64,000 nt of DNA, taken from contig OY757904.1 in the NCBI GenBank assembly GCA_963585895.1, positions 23,490,059-23,554,058 on the forward strand, read 5' to 3'. Within the stretch, counting starts at the first letter, position 1, and each line of letters starts with the position of its first letter. This document shows positions 45,194-56,117 of this stretch, piece by piece. Made by a program: the position numbers and the translations under genes. The notes below the pieces were generated by a model. The model made no database searches and was not told the DNA's origin. It saw only the letters and a program-made list of their open reading frames with translations. Origin of the DNA: Sepioteuthis lessoniana (taxonomy: Eukaryota > Mollusca > Cephalopoda > Myopsida > Loliginidae).

Positions 45194-46402
45194 TGTTACG
45201 TGGTCTATTATTGAGAAGAGAGAAATAAGGAATTTCTACTATCCCTCCGTGTTTGAATTAGCAGGCCGCCAAAGAATGACCGTTAAAAGAGGAATGTAGT
45301 CAACTTCGGCCGGCTTGTCGGAGAAAATAAACAATGCTGGCCAGGCTATCTTTACCCTGTAACCTCACTCGGGTGAAAGAGATAGTAGTCTACAGAATGA
45401 AGGCCAACAGATCTTTGCATTCTGTGACCAGGGAAAGGGAGAAAAAAGGCTAAATGATTGGCTAGAATCTTAAAACGGAAATAGCCCCCTTTTTCGTCAG
45501 CGGAAATAGGGAATAAGAAAATCACTTTTGAAGAGAGATGTCGTCGTCAACAGATGGGTTGAATCTCGTGCCAAACTCCGGGTGAAGAAGCGAAATAGAA
45601 CTCTGGACAAGAATAGCAGACGCCTCAAGCCGAGCTATGTAAAAGAGAAAATTCTCTCCGAAGGAACCCGTCAAAAAGATAAGTAAACATTAAGACTGTT
45701 TCTCCCTACACCCTTCTTAAGCATTGCAATTACTCTCTCTCTCTCTCTCTCTCTCTCTCAATCTAAAGAAAGACTAAAGAAAAGGAAAAAAGGAAGAAAA
45801 TATTTATAGTTATGTATTATCCGCTGATAATATAGCCGACACGTTGAATATTTGTGTCTGCATGTGTATTAAAAAGATTGTTATATTTTAATTCCCCCAC
45901 GTATTGAAGTTTGTTCATTGTGTTGCTTGCTGTCAAGTTGTCTGTTTCATGTTTGTTTTCTGCTTCTTTCGCCTTATGTTATTCTCGCCTAAATTGTCCT
46001 ATTCTTTCCTTTAAAAATATTATACGGGAAACCGGAGTTGTCGACTACTATAGTTAATATTATTATATCAAAACCTAGAGGTTCATATCTTCCTTTATTC
46101 TTGGGGTTGAAGAGCTAGTGGCCTGATGGGTTTATGTGTAATGTGAAATTTAGAAACCCCTTGCCAGCGGCGGTCAGTCTAGCCCCAAATTAACCCCCAA
46201 ATATGCCAGTTCCTATATGCCCGAGAAAGGATTCTGAACAAGGACTTATTCTACGAGGGATCAAGTGCCAGACCGCCCCGTCTTCACACGTGCGAAAAAT
46301 AAACTCCTCGTTTGGTGATAACAATATTTAAATGCACCAGTTTCCATACGCTTTTAAATAGTTGCTCATCCGGGGATCTTTTTATTTTGATTTGCCGTCA
46401 CA
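45194..46402 (+). mobile_element. Solo LTR, family L2-LTR, TSD CTTA
   Basis: 1,209-bp unit starting TGTTACGTGG and ending TTTGCCGTCACA, flanked by CTTA at 45190-45193 and 46403-46406. (CT)n at 45731-45759, AATAAA at 46298-46303, and the shared block TTGCCAGCGGCGGTCAGTCT near 46161-46180. The internal retroelement and second LTR are absent, as expected after LTR-LTR recombination. Confidence 0.88.
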
Positions 46403-46474
46403 CTTAGCTTGGAGTGAGCAGCAAAAGGAATAGGTCTATAGAGGAAGTCCGAAAAAACACAGTTCGTGATTTCT

Positions 46475-46800
46475 TAACCAGATGGTGGCAGCTCTTCATT
46501 AAAAAGCAAAACACTGAAATTAGTAGACCACTTAATATACTTCAGTTGCAATATCTCTTTAACAGAAAACGATGTCAACATACAAATATTTAAAGTATTA
46601 AATGATATTGATAAGTTAATGACCAATTGAAAATTTATTTCTTTTACAAAATTAAACAGACATTCTTTCAAGTTGTAGCTGTATTAGTACTAGTATATGG
46701 TTGCACCACTTGTACTCTTATAAAACTCTTGGAGAAAAAGCTAGTTAGGAATATCACAATGATTCCCTGTGCTGCTTTAAACAAATCCTGGACACAAAAC
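46475..46800 (+). pseudogene. RTE-type LINE remnant
   Basis: Translation gives LKLVDHLIYFSCNISLTENDV, then FFQVVAVLVLVYGCTTCTL, IKLLEKKLVRNI and CAALNKSWTQNYTK. Broken by stops and shortened by the Rep1 fragment that follows. Confidence 0.75.
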
Positions 46801-46812
46801 TATACAAAATCG

Positions 46813-46888
46813 GGACACTCGTTAGGGGGGGGTCTTACTTCTCTGCAGAGGTGCAGTCAGTGTATTCTACAGCCCCAGCTGATCGGGT
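46813..46888 (-). mobile_element. Rep1 head fragment
   Basis: GGACACTCGTTAGGGGG, TTACTTCTCTGCAGAGGTGC and CCCCAGCTGATCGGG; only the head remains. Confidence 0.75.
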
Positions 46889-46974
46889 AAACAAAACAGC
46901 TTGTAAACGAGACGAGGCTATATGTAAATTTAACTAAAATGCAACAGCGCGAACCATATTCATATATATTGTAA

Positions 46975-47100
46975 TTTACAAAGCGCTTTGCTTCGATGTA
47001 GCACAAAGCCGAATGAGTGGGGCGCCCAATGAGACTCGAACTCACTCGTGTAGGTTTGCTAGTCTAGTTTGCTAACCGTTACACCAACAGAGGTGCCCCC
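46975..47100 (-). mobile_element. SINE-D (tRNA-derived)
   Basis: Minus strand: CTCTGTTGGTGTAACGGTTA (A-box region), then B-box-like GAGTTCGAGTCTCATTGG, GGCGCCCC and the 3' body ending AGCGCTTTGTAAATTAC. Homologous to 25667-25790. Confidence 0.75.
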
Positions 47101-47284
47101 ATGTTCATATATATTGATCCATGGAAAAATATAAACCCATAAACGTTTCAAATCTCTCTTCATTTCGCAATTATATATAGTTTAATAATAAATCTTTTTA
47201 ATGTCGTCTATATTGTCCTCAGGGAATAAAATTTTGACAGTGTGTATAAAATCATAGAATCTACAGTTAATTTACTAGTTTTCG

Positions 47285-47515
47285 GTGTGGGTTGTCCTGG
47301 TGGTGTAATGGTTAAAGCGATGGACTGCGGAATCGTAGTAAGCGAGTTCGTACTCCAGTCGCGCTATTACGTTCACTTTCGGGGAAATATCCTTGGGAAA
47401 GATATGAACCCCCTTATCCTCCCATCTATGGGTTAAATAGTACCACTACTGTTCTTCTCGGAGGATGGCTTTGGCATTAAATAACCAACAAATGTTGATG
47501 TGCCTTTAAACAAAG
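47285..47515 (+). mobile_element. SINE-A with 11-bp TSD
   Basis: Clear A box TGGTGTAATGGTTA (47301-47314) and B box GAGTTCGTACTCC (47344-47356), core 47391-47443, and a tail to TTTAAACAAAG. ACT(A/G)GTTTTCG flanks at 47274-47284 and 47516-47526, with one mismatch. Confidence 0.92.
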
Positions 47516-47526
47516 ACTGGTTTTCG

Positions 47527-47953
47527 TTTATAGATTCCTTTTTAAAGGGAGACTGAAAATTTCTCGCGTGCCTAGTTGAATGTCTAACTGGATGTGATAT
47601 ATACTGCTGGTGATCGATTTTTTCCAATCTCAACGAGGCTGGATATGACACAAGGTTATTAAATTCGCGGGATTTTATTCATATACGACCTATTTTAAAG
47701 AAACTATTTATCAAAATGAACGTACTTTCTGACTTTGACTTCGTTAAACCTTTTCGGCGTTACAAAACTGCAAACTAATATTCGTGATCTCCTCAGCGCC
47801 CACTTAACACATTCTTCCCATTAAAAATAGATAAGTATTAAAATGCGTTTGCCTTTAGAGTTACTGATTTTTTGCTCAATGTAAATTGTATTAAAGCCTG
47901 GAAAATTATTTATGTTTCGAAATTTATATATTGGTGTATGGAAATTAGATTTA
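47527..47953. other. Spacer with SINE-B tail scrap
   Basis: GGATATGACACAAGG near 47640-47655 resembles the reversed SINE-B tail. Otherwise nothing. Confidence 0.4.
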
Positions 47954-48869
47954 CGAGGATCATTAAATAAGTTTCCAGACTTTTTTCGTATGGGCACGTT
48001 TATTGATAGTACACTCTTGAAACTCTAGTCCCTTCGAAGTAATCTCCTCCGGTTGCAACGCACTTGTTGTACCGTTCCAACAACTTCTGGGCGACCCCAT
48101 AGAAGTCCTCTTGTGTGAGCATGTCTATGACTTTCGTCACAGCCTCTTTCATCCCCTTAATTGTCTCATAACGACAGCCTCTGAGCTTAGGGAATAACCA
48201 AAAGTCACAGGGAGCAAGGTCTGGACTATAGGGACGGTGAGGAACTGTCTTGATCCCCATCTTGGTCAAATAGTCTATGACAAGGACGGAGTTGTGGACT
48301 GGTGCATTGTCCTGATGGAAATGCCACTGACCCAATTTGAAAAGTGCTGGCCTCTTCCGACGGAATCTCTTCCTGAACTCCCTTAAAACCTCAACATAGC
48401 ATTCCTTGTTGTCTGTCTGTCCAGTGGGAACTCAGTGCATGTAGATCATACCAGTGCTGTCAAAGAAAGGGACCATCAAAAGTTTGTGGGTGGATTTGCC
48501 CTGTCTGGCCTTCTTGGGTTTGGGAGAACCAGCATGCTTCCACTGGGAACTTTGTCTCTTGGTGTCTGGGTCATAGCAGTAGATCCAGTTTTCATCGCAG
48601 GACATTTTTTCCAAGTTTAAAACTGAATTTTATTGCATATCGTTCTTCCTCACGTCCAAATTCCATTTTTAAAATTCACCAGCTCTGACAATCAGGCTTT
48701 TGTAGGGTGTATTCCAATTGCTACTGTAGCTGTTGATTTGAACCTGAAATCATAAAAATTAGTCAGTCAGCTCATAGGATGGATAGCAATAACATACTGA
48801 ATTTTCAAGAGGTTACGACAATTTTAAATGCCTGTACAAAAAGTCTGGGAACCTATTGAATACACCATG
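47954..48869 (-). mobile_element. Mariner deletion derivative, copy 3
   Basis: 916-bp element with ends CGAGGATCATTAAATAAG and (reverse complement) CATGGTGTATTCAATAGG. TA flanks at 47952-47953 and 48870-48871. It has a different internal deletion from copies 1 and 2: the N-terminal domain is mostly lost but the catalytic region is kept. Confidence 0.9.
48000..48614 (-). pseudogene. Mariner transposase, catalytic part
   Basis: Minus strand, in two frames: CDENWIYCYDPDTKRQSSQW (first catalytic Asp region), KLLMVPFFDSTGMIYMH, then GQWHFHQDNAPVHNSVL (second Asp), MGIKTVPHRPYSPDLAPCDF (third Asp) and GGDYFEGTRVSRVYYQ. A stop after MIYMH and a frameshift separate the halves. The helix-turn-helix region is deleted: at 48605-48625 the CDE segment joins the extreme N-terminus. 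Confidence 0.85.
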
Positions 48870-49014
48870 TAGTTGCACAGGGTGCTACAAAGAAAAAGAT
48901 TGAGAAACTCTGGCTGAAAGACATTCATATTAAAAGGGATAAGAATACGCTGGCTTTATCTTCTTGTGAATGATAAGACCTCCAAAACGTGTGTTTTGGT
49001 TATGAAACTAAACG

Positions 49015-49355
49015 ACATCTTTTTGTGAGACTTGAATTCTGGAGCCATGGGAGAAGTGGAGTACCTTTTCATAGATTTTAATTTCAGGTTCATTCTGACC
49101 TGGAGTGATAATACATATTAGGGTCAAATAAATTTGTTTAAGAATTTTTAATGTTAGAAAATAATACTCACTGGCATATAAACGTAATTTATTTGTATCA
49201 TAAAGAATTATTGAAACTATAATTTTTTAATACAGGATAATCATGAGTTACTTGAAATAACATAACTCTTTTCAAACAAATGACTATTATTAACTGAAAT
49301 AATTACTTGAAACCTTATGATTATTAATATTAAATAGGAATACTTAACCCAGAAC
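49015..49355 (+). mobile_element. Rep1, diverged
   Basis: TTGTGAGACTTGAATTCTGG, GTGGAGTACCTTTTCATAGA and TTCTGACCTGGAGTGATAAT, then AT-rich internal sequence. Confidence 0.6.
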
Positions 49356-49560
49356 AAGGGTTACCCTCGTGACGTACTAGACGACATACTGGATTGTGGC
49401 ATTGTATTAAATGAGTTCGAACTTCGCCCCATTATTAATTTCCCTTTCAGACGAATATCCTTATCAAGAAGCTATTGGTTAAATAGCACCACTACTGTTC
49501 AACAAGAGTGACTTTGGAATTAAATGACCCGCAAAGGTTTATATGCTATCAATAGATAAA
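49356..49560 (+). mobile_element. SINE-A, diverged
   Basis: TACCCTCGTGACGTACTAGA, ATGAGTTCGAACTTCGCCCC (B-box region), AGCTATTGGTTAAATAGCAC and GACTTTGGAATTAAATGACC. Confidence 0.75.
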
Positions 49561-50582
49561 ACTGAAACCACGCAGCTCTGTGCAAATTATTTTTAGATCA
49601 GATAGGAATATTTGATATGATATTATGAGAAGTAAAAAAAAATTTAAATCCTCATCAGAAATAACTCATAATAATGTAAATACTAATTTACAATGAACAT
49701 AAGTGCCTAACCCGAAGGAAAAAAATATCAGGAGACAAGTTGACATGGCATTAAAATCGATCAAACTAGCTTAAAATGTCAATATTTTCCTCAAGACTCG
49801 TAAATTAGTTCCTTCAAAGAATTAAGTTGAAATTATTGGAGTAAACAGCTACTGAAACATTTCACAAGTTAACTAATGATTAATTAGTATTGGAAGAATA
49901 CTTTTAAATCGCAGGTGTTTTCGAGAGACACAAGATATTTAATGATGCTCAAAGAGGTGTCAAAAACAGGAAAAGATATCGCAAACCATTAGCGTCAGAA
50001 GCGAAATATTCACAAGGCCCGCCGAGTCATTATAGGATTGAATGTGGATATGGTATCGATAACGAAATACTTTGGCAGAATTTGTGCATGTGTTTCTTTT
50101 TCTTTTGTGGTTTTGCTTGATTTTTTGAATTGGCCATGTTTACGAAACATGGAAAGAGCATCAGTGGGTTAATATATTTTTACTTGCAGTCTCGTCACGT
50201 TGAAAGCAACAGTTCGCGCTATATCAGAGAAGTTATTGTAGCAATGTTTATACTTAGATGGGCGACTAGTTACGCAATAGCAGGTAATGTAAACAACCTG
50301 AGGATTGTGTGTAATATCTAGCATTTAGGGTATTTTCCAAAGATTGCTTATTGGTCATTTTAAACAAATTGTTTCGCACGTGTTCCTTGTGTTTTACTTT
50401 ATATAAAGCTAATCTCATCATTAATGAAGTGAGACTCGTATGCTTTAGTCAATTTGATCGCTGACGTGGGCACAAACGAGTATTGTGCAACCTCTTCATT
50501 ATTGTTTGAATTTGTGAACAAGAGTATTTTAATTATGTGGATTGGTTTGGAGTACCGACAAGTCATTGAGGTCTTTTTTAGG
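49561..50582. other. AT-rich intergenic stretch
   Basis: Nothing recognised. A 63-codon frame at 50130-50321 has no recognisable homology. Confidence 0.4.
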
Positions 50583-50805
50583 TTTGGTTTCGTTGTTTAA
50601 TGGCAGATCAGCCTTTGTTGGGTATTTATTGCAAAATACATTATAGCCGAAGAAGATTAGTGATAATATTTAACCTAAAACAGGTCAGGGGGATAACGAG
50701 GTCCATCCTTTTCTTTAGGGCATTAGTCCGAAAGTCAAAGTAATTACGGGACTGGAGTTTGAACTCGCTAACTATGATGTAGTTCAAGTCATTATTCACC
50801 ACTCC
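50583..50805 (-). mobile_element. SINE-A, diverged
   Basis: Reversed tail GGTTTGGTTTCGTTGTTTAA, TTAGGGCATTAGTCCGAAAG and GAGTTTGAACTCGCTAACTA. Confidence 0.65.
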
Positions 50806-51154
50806 CCCTATCTCATTTATTCATAATAATATGCAATGATTTTTATAATACAGGGGTCTTGTGTTTTGGAATGTGTCGATTATTAATGTGAGTGGGCATT
50901 TGTTTCCTATCTTATCGAAAATTATCAATTAGGAGATGGCTTTAGGGTCACAATTTCATTGATGGAATAAAACGGCAGGAGTGATAGATAGGCATAGTGT
51001 GATCAGATAAATCGATCGGCTAATCAAGGGTATGTATTAATAGCTTTTGTTTATAGCCAGTGAAAAGCAAATGTTTTCTTAATAAGTAAACATTTTGCCC
51101 GATTATTTTACTACGCTTCGTTGAAAAGAGATATCACAATATTAACGACTTGTG
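50806..51154. other. AT-rich spacer
   Basis: Nothing recognised. Confidence 0.4.
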
Positions 51155-51240
51155 TTGGTGAAGGAAGACTCAGAGTTCAAATCAGCTTAACCCTGCTTAA
51201 AAATAGACCTTGTTCATGGTGGAGGGGTTGGATAAATACA
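51155..51240 (+). mobile_element. SINE-B tail fragment
   Basis: GAAGACTCAGAGTTCAAATC, CTGCTTAAAAATAGACCTTG and GTGGAGGGGTTGGATAAATA. Ends at the (ATT)n tail of the next element. Confidence 0.65.
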
Positions 51241-51895
51241 TATTATTATTATTATTATTATTATTATTTACTCCTCAAGAGTTTTTCACAACAGTATTAG
51301 CTGATGGTTTTTCGCTGGAGTTTGAGTGACAGCAAGTCTCCTCAAGTCTCCAGGACTCGTCTCAGTATTCTTGTTGTCCTCAGCAATGCTGTCGTTTGGA
51401 TAGTCTCTACCTGTCCGCCAACTTCCAAGTCCTCCAGGTCTTTTAATAATCCTTTAGTTACTGTGCCTAACGCACCAATCACAATTCGCACGATTGTTAC
51501 TTTCATGTTCCACAGCTTTTTTAATTCTCTAGCAAGGTCGAAATACTTATCCTTATTTTCAATTTCCTTCAGATTTATTCTGTTGTCCACTGGGACAGCA
51601 AAGTCTTTTTTTGTTGATTATTATGAGGTCTGGTCTTCTGGCTTGGATTAGGCGATCCGTTTGTATGTTAAAGTCCCATAGGAGTTTATGTGAGTCATTT
51701 TCTAGGACAGGTGCCGGGTTTTCCATATACCATTTGTTTGTATGGTCGTATTGAAATTTCCTGCACATTTCCCAGTGGATTACCTTGCCGACCTAGTCGT
51801 GTCTCGCCTTGTACTCCTTCTGTGCTAATTTGCTGTATTTTCTTATTATGTGATTGACCGTTACTCCTTTGATACTTTTTCAAACAAACGCTAGC
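51241..51895 (-). pseudogene. RLE-type LINE 3' end, copy K1
   Basis: Minus strand, C-terminal part of a non-LTR retrotransposon protein: HKLLWDFNIQTD, RRPDLIIINKK, a decayed VDFAVPAD region (LCCPSGQ), then DKYFDLARELKKLWNMKVTI, VIGALGTVTKGLL and TIQTTALLRTTRILRRVLET. RPD-X14-D (clear in copy K6) is the restriction-like endonuclease motif of the R2/R4/NeSL group. Ends in (TAA)n (51241-51268 complement). Stops and frameshifts; 5'-truncated. Confidence 0.8.
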
Positions 51896-52505
51896 TGAAG
51901 ACCTTCAACTTGTGCTTGAGCGAGAGCATGTATCTCCAAGCCTCCAGGACACTTCTTAATAATGCAATAGGTTTGATGTGATCCACTTATCCTCTCATTT
52001 CCAAGTCTTCCAAGCCCTTTACCAATCCTTTGATGAACGTACCGAGCGATGCTATTACAATTGGTGTCATCGTCACCTTAGTATTCCATGGTTTTCTAAA
52101 ATTCTCTTGCAAGGTCTACATAATTATCTCTCTTTTCCCTTTCTTTCAATTTTACTCAGTGGTCTGCCGGGATGACAAAGTCCAATATTCGGCAGATTTT
52201 CTTTTTCTTTTTCTTTTTGTTGTTATTGATTATTACTAAATCTAGTAGCCTGTCCGAGATTAGGTGATCTGTCTGTATCACAAAATCCCAGTGAATTTTT
52301 GCGTTGCATTCTCCAATATGGATTCTGGGTTTTGCAAATACCATTTGTTCATATGGTAAAATTTCAATTTCTTGCACAAATCTTTTTGTATCACCTTCTC
52401 CACGCAGTCGTCTCTAGTCTTACACTTGTTGAGCTAATTTCCTGCATTTGCTTATTATATAATTGACCATTTTGCTTGCATCACCAATATTTGTTATTTT
52501 GTTAC
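51896..52505 (-). pseudogene. RLE-type LINE 3' end, copy K2
   Basis: Directly adjoins K1 in the same orientation. Minus-strand translation has MQEIEILPYEQMVFAKPRIH, KIHWDFVIQTDHLISDRLLD and LVIINNNKK, then decayed downstream boxes. It is more diverged than K1 and lacks a clean (TAA)n at the junction. Confidence 0.7.
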
Positions 52506-52552
52506 GTATCATAGCATTATAACTTCAGAAGTTATCATATAGTTTCTGTTTA

Positions 52553-52681
52553 TATGTTTAGTTGAGTTTCATGGCATATCAACCATCGTAGGTTATTTAA
52601 TGCCAACTCCTCTTTATACATATCATATGATTTTTAAACGCATATTTCGGATATAAAATCGGTTAACAAGTCAGAGGTCAT
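52553..52681 (-). mobile_element. Rep1, tail-side piece
   Basis: TTTCATGGCATATCAACCAT and TTATTTAATGCCAACTCC. Interrupted by a SINE-A; continues at 52928. Confidence 0.75.
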
Positions 52682-52694
52682 TTGTTTTCATACA

Positions 52695-52914
52695 GAGGTG
52701 TCCTCATGGTGTAATGGTTAAAGCAATGGACTGCTGAATCGTAGTATGCGAGTTCAAACTCCGATCGCGCTATTACGTTCACTTTCGGACAAATACCTTT
52801 TCCTCCCAGCTATTGGTTAAATAGTACCACTACTATTCCTCTAGAAGGATGGCTTTGGCATGAAATAACCTACAAAGGTTGGTATACCATAAAACAAAGA
52901 AACCAAACCAAACC
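52695..52914 (+). mobile_element. SINE-A inside Rep1, with TSD
   Basis: Head AGGTGTCCTCATGGTGTAAT, B-box-like GAGTTCAAACTCC, a core shortened by about 20 bp, and tail GGTTGGTATACCATAAAACA then (ACCAAA)n. TTGTTTTCATACA (52682-52694) and TTGTCTGCATACA (52915-52927) are an 11/13 target duplication. Confidence 0.88.
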
Positions 52915-52927
52915 TTGTCTGCATACA

Positions 52928-53640
52928 TTTAAAGGGTTACCCATATGGTTTTTCAGTCAATTGCTTGTCGATTTTTTTATTCTTAGATTAGTTAGAGCAA
53001 ATTTGTTCGCTCACAAGTATCACTATTGTTAGAACACTGATAAATTTTTCCATAATTCCAACAGGAATAACCGTTTTTACTATTAATCACTTGTTTACAC
53101 TCACATAAATAGTTTCAAATATTGCTGTTTAACATAAATAGTTTTTTGTGTTCACAATAAAATAGTTTTAAGTATCGTTATTTAACTCTAACAATTCAAT
53201 TTAGTCACATAATTGAAGAGCGTCAAGCACTGCTAATCAACACTAATAATTCTACTTAAAGTTACTTGTTCATGTATCTTGCTATGTATCACTAGCAATT
53301 CAATTAAACGTCAGTTATTTGTTTACACACAGCTAAATGGTCAAACAGTTCTATTTCTAAGACCTCGATTTCATATAAGTTATTTGTTAGTACACAGTTT
53401 CAATGTTAAACTGTTCTATTTGACCTATAGATAGGACCTTTTCAGGTGCTACTACTCCGAGTCAGAATGGACCTGAGAGCAAGTCAGTGGCACTTCCTAT
53501 TCCCTAAAGATCCAGGACTGGAACCTCGGTATTAGATGGTTTAGTGTCATATCCTGGATATTTGTTGGGTGGGTGGGGGTCTTAAATTCCTGTAGAGATC
53601 TAGTGGGTGTATTATTTGGTCCTAACCGACTGGGCTGCTG
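52928..53640 (-). mobile_element. Rep1, main piece
   Basis: Long AT-rich internal section, block CTTTTCAGGTGCTACTACTC, GTCAGAATGGACCTGAGAGC, and head CTAACCGACTGGGCTG. Continues the 52553-52681 copy. Confidence 0.75.
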
Positions 53641-55468
53641 TCGATATAATGGTAACATTTTAAAGTGGACTTCAAATCAGCGGAATATTCGCACAGAATA
53701 CGTGACGTGGAATTAAATGAAAGAATAACTATTCGTATTGCTCAAAAACAGTTGTAGTGTTTCCAGAGTATTAAAATCTTCTTTTAAATAAATCCTAGAA
53801 TGGACTGACTACCAATTACTGATTATGGCGATTTAAAATCCAATATAAAGGAGAAGCCGATCAACAGTTTTCAAGAATATTCAAAGGATCAAGAAGCACT
53901 CAAAGACACCATTTATAAAACATTAAATCACTTGTCTCTTTAAATGAATCCCAGAATCAAGTGAAAATCATCGAAGTAAAAATACCATTTATAAAACATT
54001 ACATTAACTTCAAGAATAAACCGGAATTCATATGATATAACTTAAGAACTCTTCATTGATTAATAAACGAAAATTATGTTTATATACTTATCCAGTGACC
54101 TGGCTTGATACTAGGGTCACCATTTATTTAGTCTGTCTTGAGAAGCATAACCTGACAGAGCTCATATCTCTCAAAGTGTAATATCAATTTGAATTCACGG
54201 GCATCCTTTTTCTAGATCAGTTGAAATACCAAGATTAAAGAGCCAAGTCTGTGCTACTATTTACCCATAACTCAAGAGAGGATAGTAGCCAGTAGTTTCC
54301 CCCGGATTTTAACTCGGGTAGCGGAATCAACTTCCTAAGATGATTACAGAGAGCCTCCAATAGTTTATACCCCATAATATAAAGCTAAAACCCGTCTAAT
54401 ACAATTCTTGAAAACAAAACAATCTGTGAGGATAGACCTTCTTTTGCATGAACCGACTGGATAAACAAACCTTCAAGACATCTGTTTGCGACAAGGTCCC
54501 AATTCATATGACTATAAAGAAAATTCACCATTTTAAAATGCAATTTTTAAATAAATTTTTGGAGTAACTGAAAATCATTTGTTGATTATGATTTAAATAA
54601 AATATAATGTGGAAGCCTAAACATAAGATTGAACGCAGTCTCAGAAAAGGAAATCGCAATCGGATAGGTAAAAATTCTAACCACCAGTTTACGACAAAAT
54701 CTCACTGCATATGATTATAAAGGGAAAAGTCACTATTTTCTTGAGTAGAATTTCATTCAAGTTAGCTGTCACAGTAGCACTTTTCAAACTATAAGTAATT
54801 ATATCTGAAGTACAACATAGAAACGTTAGATTTCGTACGTAGAGACATCTGACAGTTTTGGCTGTTTGCAATTATTTTAATCCAATGTTCGTTGCCCCTC
54901 GACTGTAGCATGCACAGTTTCCCTTTCCAGTTTCTGAACTTAATCAAACTTCTTAACATTTGACTGAACTCGACATTTCCCAAGAGCAGGTGACCGAAGT
55001 GGGACAATGCACGCTAATCTCAGCTAATTCATTCGCCGCTTGGCATGACGAGCAAAGAAAATGCGTCTTTTAACTTCCGTTGTCGTGTCTTTCGTCTTAG
55101 CGCCCAGAATCTCGCCACTTAATTCACTTGGCTGCAACTAGAATTCATTCAATTGGATCTTGTCGCTTGAGCACAGCGCGTGCACTTTGATGGACAGGTG
55201 GACCTGGAAAGTGCAGTGCATCGTGATTCGATCGTAAATCATATGCGTCCAACGATTGATATTTTTTTCTTTGTATTTTTAAAGGCCTCGACCCAAGTGT
55301 AGCCACCTTCATTCTTCAATCAGACCCGTTCGTGATATATTGAGTCATAAGTGCTCGTTACAAGTAGAAAATTGCGAGATTGACACACGTGAAATTTTTG
55401 CATGTTTGTCACAAAAAGTAGAAAATAAGAGGTCTCTAGCTTTTCAGTGCTCAGTTATCAAACTTGGG
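53641..55468. other. Mostly single-copy-looking stretch
   Basis: A diverged SINE-B piece at 54215-54330 (minus) is the only repeat I see. 54700-55440 is less AT-rich and has no microsatellite or transposon signature. Chance frames of 60-72 codons lie on the minus strand. No exon could be supported. Confidence 0.4.
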
Positions 55469-55832
55469 ATTGTGTGCTGAATAATAGTAATAATAAGAAT
55501 AATAAGAATGATAAGAATGATAATATTAATAATAATTGAAAGAATGTGAAAAGAAGGATAAGTACCTCTGCCTTGCTAGAGAACTGAAAAAAACTATGGA
55601 ACATGAAGGTGTCAATTATACTAATAGTGATTTGTGCTTTGGACAAGCAAAGTAACTAAAGGATTACTAAAGGGACTGGAGGAGTTAGAAATTGGTGCAT
55701 GCAAACGATAGCATTATTGAGAATGGCCTGAATACTGAGAAGAGTCCTGAAGACTTGAGGAGACTTGCTGTCACTCAAACTCCAGTGAAAGACCATCAGC
55801 TGATGCTGATGTGAAAAACTCCCATAGAGACA
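55469..55832 (+). pseudogene. RLE-type LINE 3' end, copy K3
   Basis: Starts inside an imperfect (AAT)n, then AGGATAAGTACCTCTGCCTT, GAACATGAAGGTG, TTACTAAAGGGACTGGAGG and the 3' untranslated CTCCAGTGAAAGACCATCAG, ending in (AAT)n near 55829-55848. Protein equivalent of the DKYLDLARELKK...LLKGLEELE segment only, with frameshifts. Confidence 0.75.
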
Positions 55833-56117
55833 ATAATAATAATAGTAATCATCTTGCGAGAGAGCTAAAAAAACCTGAGGAAGGAGATGATGGTGGTTTC
55901 AGTGTAATTTGCTCGCAGGAAATGGTCCCCAAAAGCTTTGATAAAAAGAGAGGAAGAATTGGAAATCAGTGGAAAAATCGAGACCATCTAGACCACAGTC
56001 TTGTTAAAATCGGCTCGAACATTTTGAGGAATCCTGGAGAATTAAGTAGACATGATGTCACCCATACTCCAATGAAAGAATATCAATTAACGTTGATGTG
56101 GAAAAAGTTGCTTGTGG
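55833..56117 (+). pseudogene. RLE-type LINE 3' end, copy K4
   Basis: Starts right after the K3 tail with LARELKKPEEGDD. It has NILRNPGELSRHDVTHTPMK where the family has ILRRVLETRGDLL-like sequence, then ATCAATTAACGTTGATGTGG of the 3' end. Strongly diverged. Confidence 0.65.

Noticed and set aside
39878..46402. The two L2-LTRs as the ends of one full-length element
   Set aside because: They face opposite directions, have different target duplications (TAAT and CTTA), and the DNA between them is SINEs, Rep1 and unassigned sequence, not gag-pol.
47301..47356. SINE-A head as a tRNA gene
   Set aside because: A and B boxes exist, but the sequence runs on collinearly into core and tail in many copies and lacks a closed cloverleaf.
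50130..50321. 63-codon frame at 50.1 kb
   Set aside because: Isolated, without homology I recognise, flanking exons or supporting signals; length is within chance for this window.
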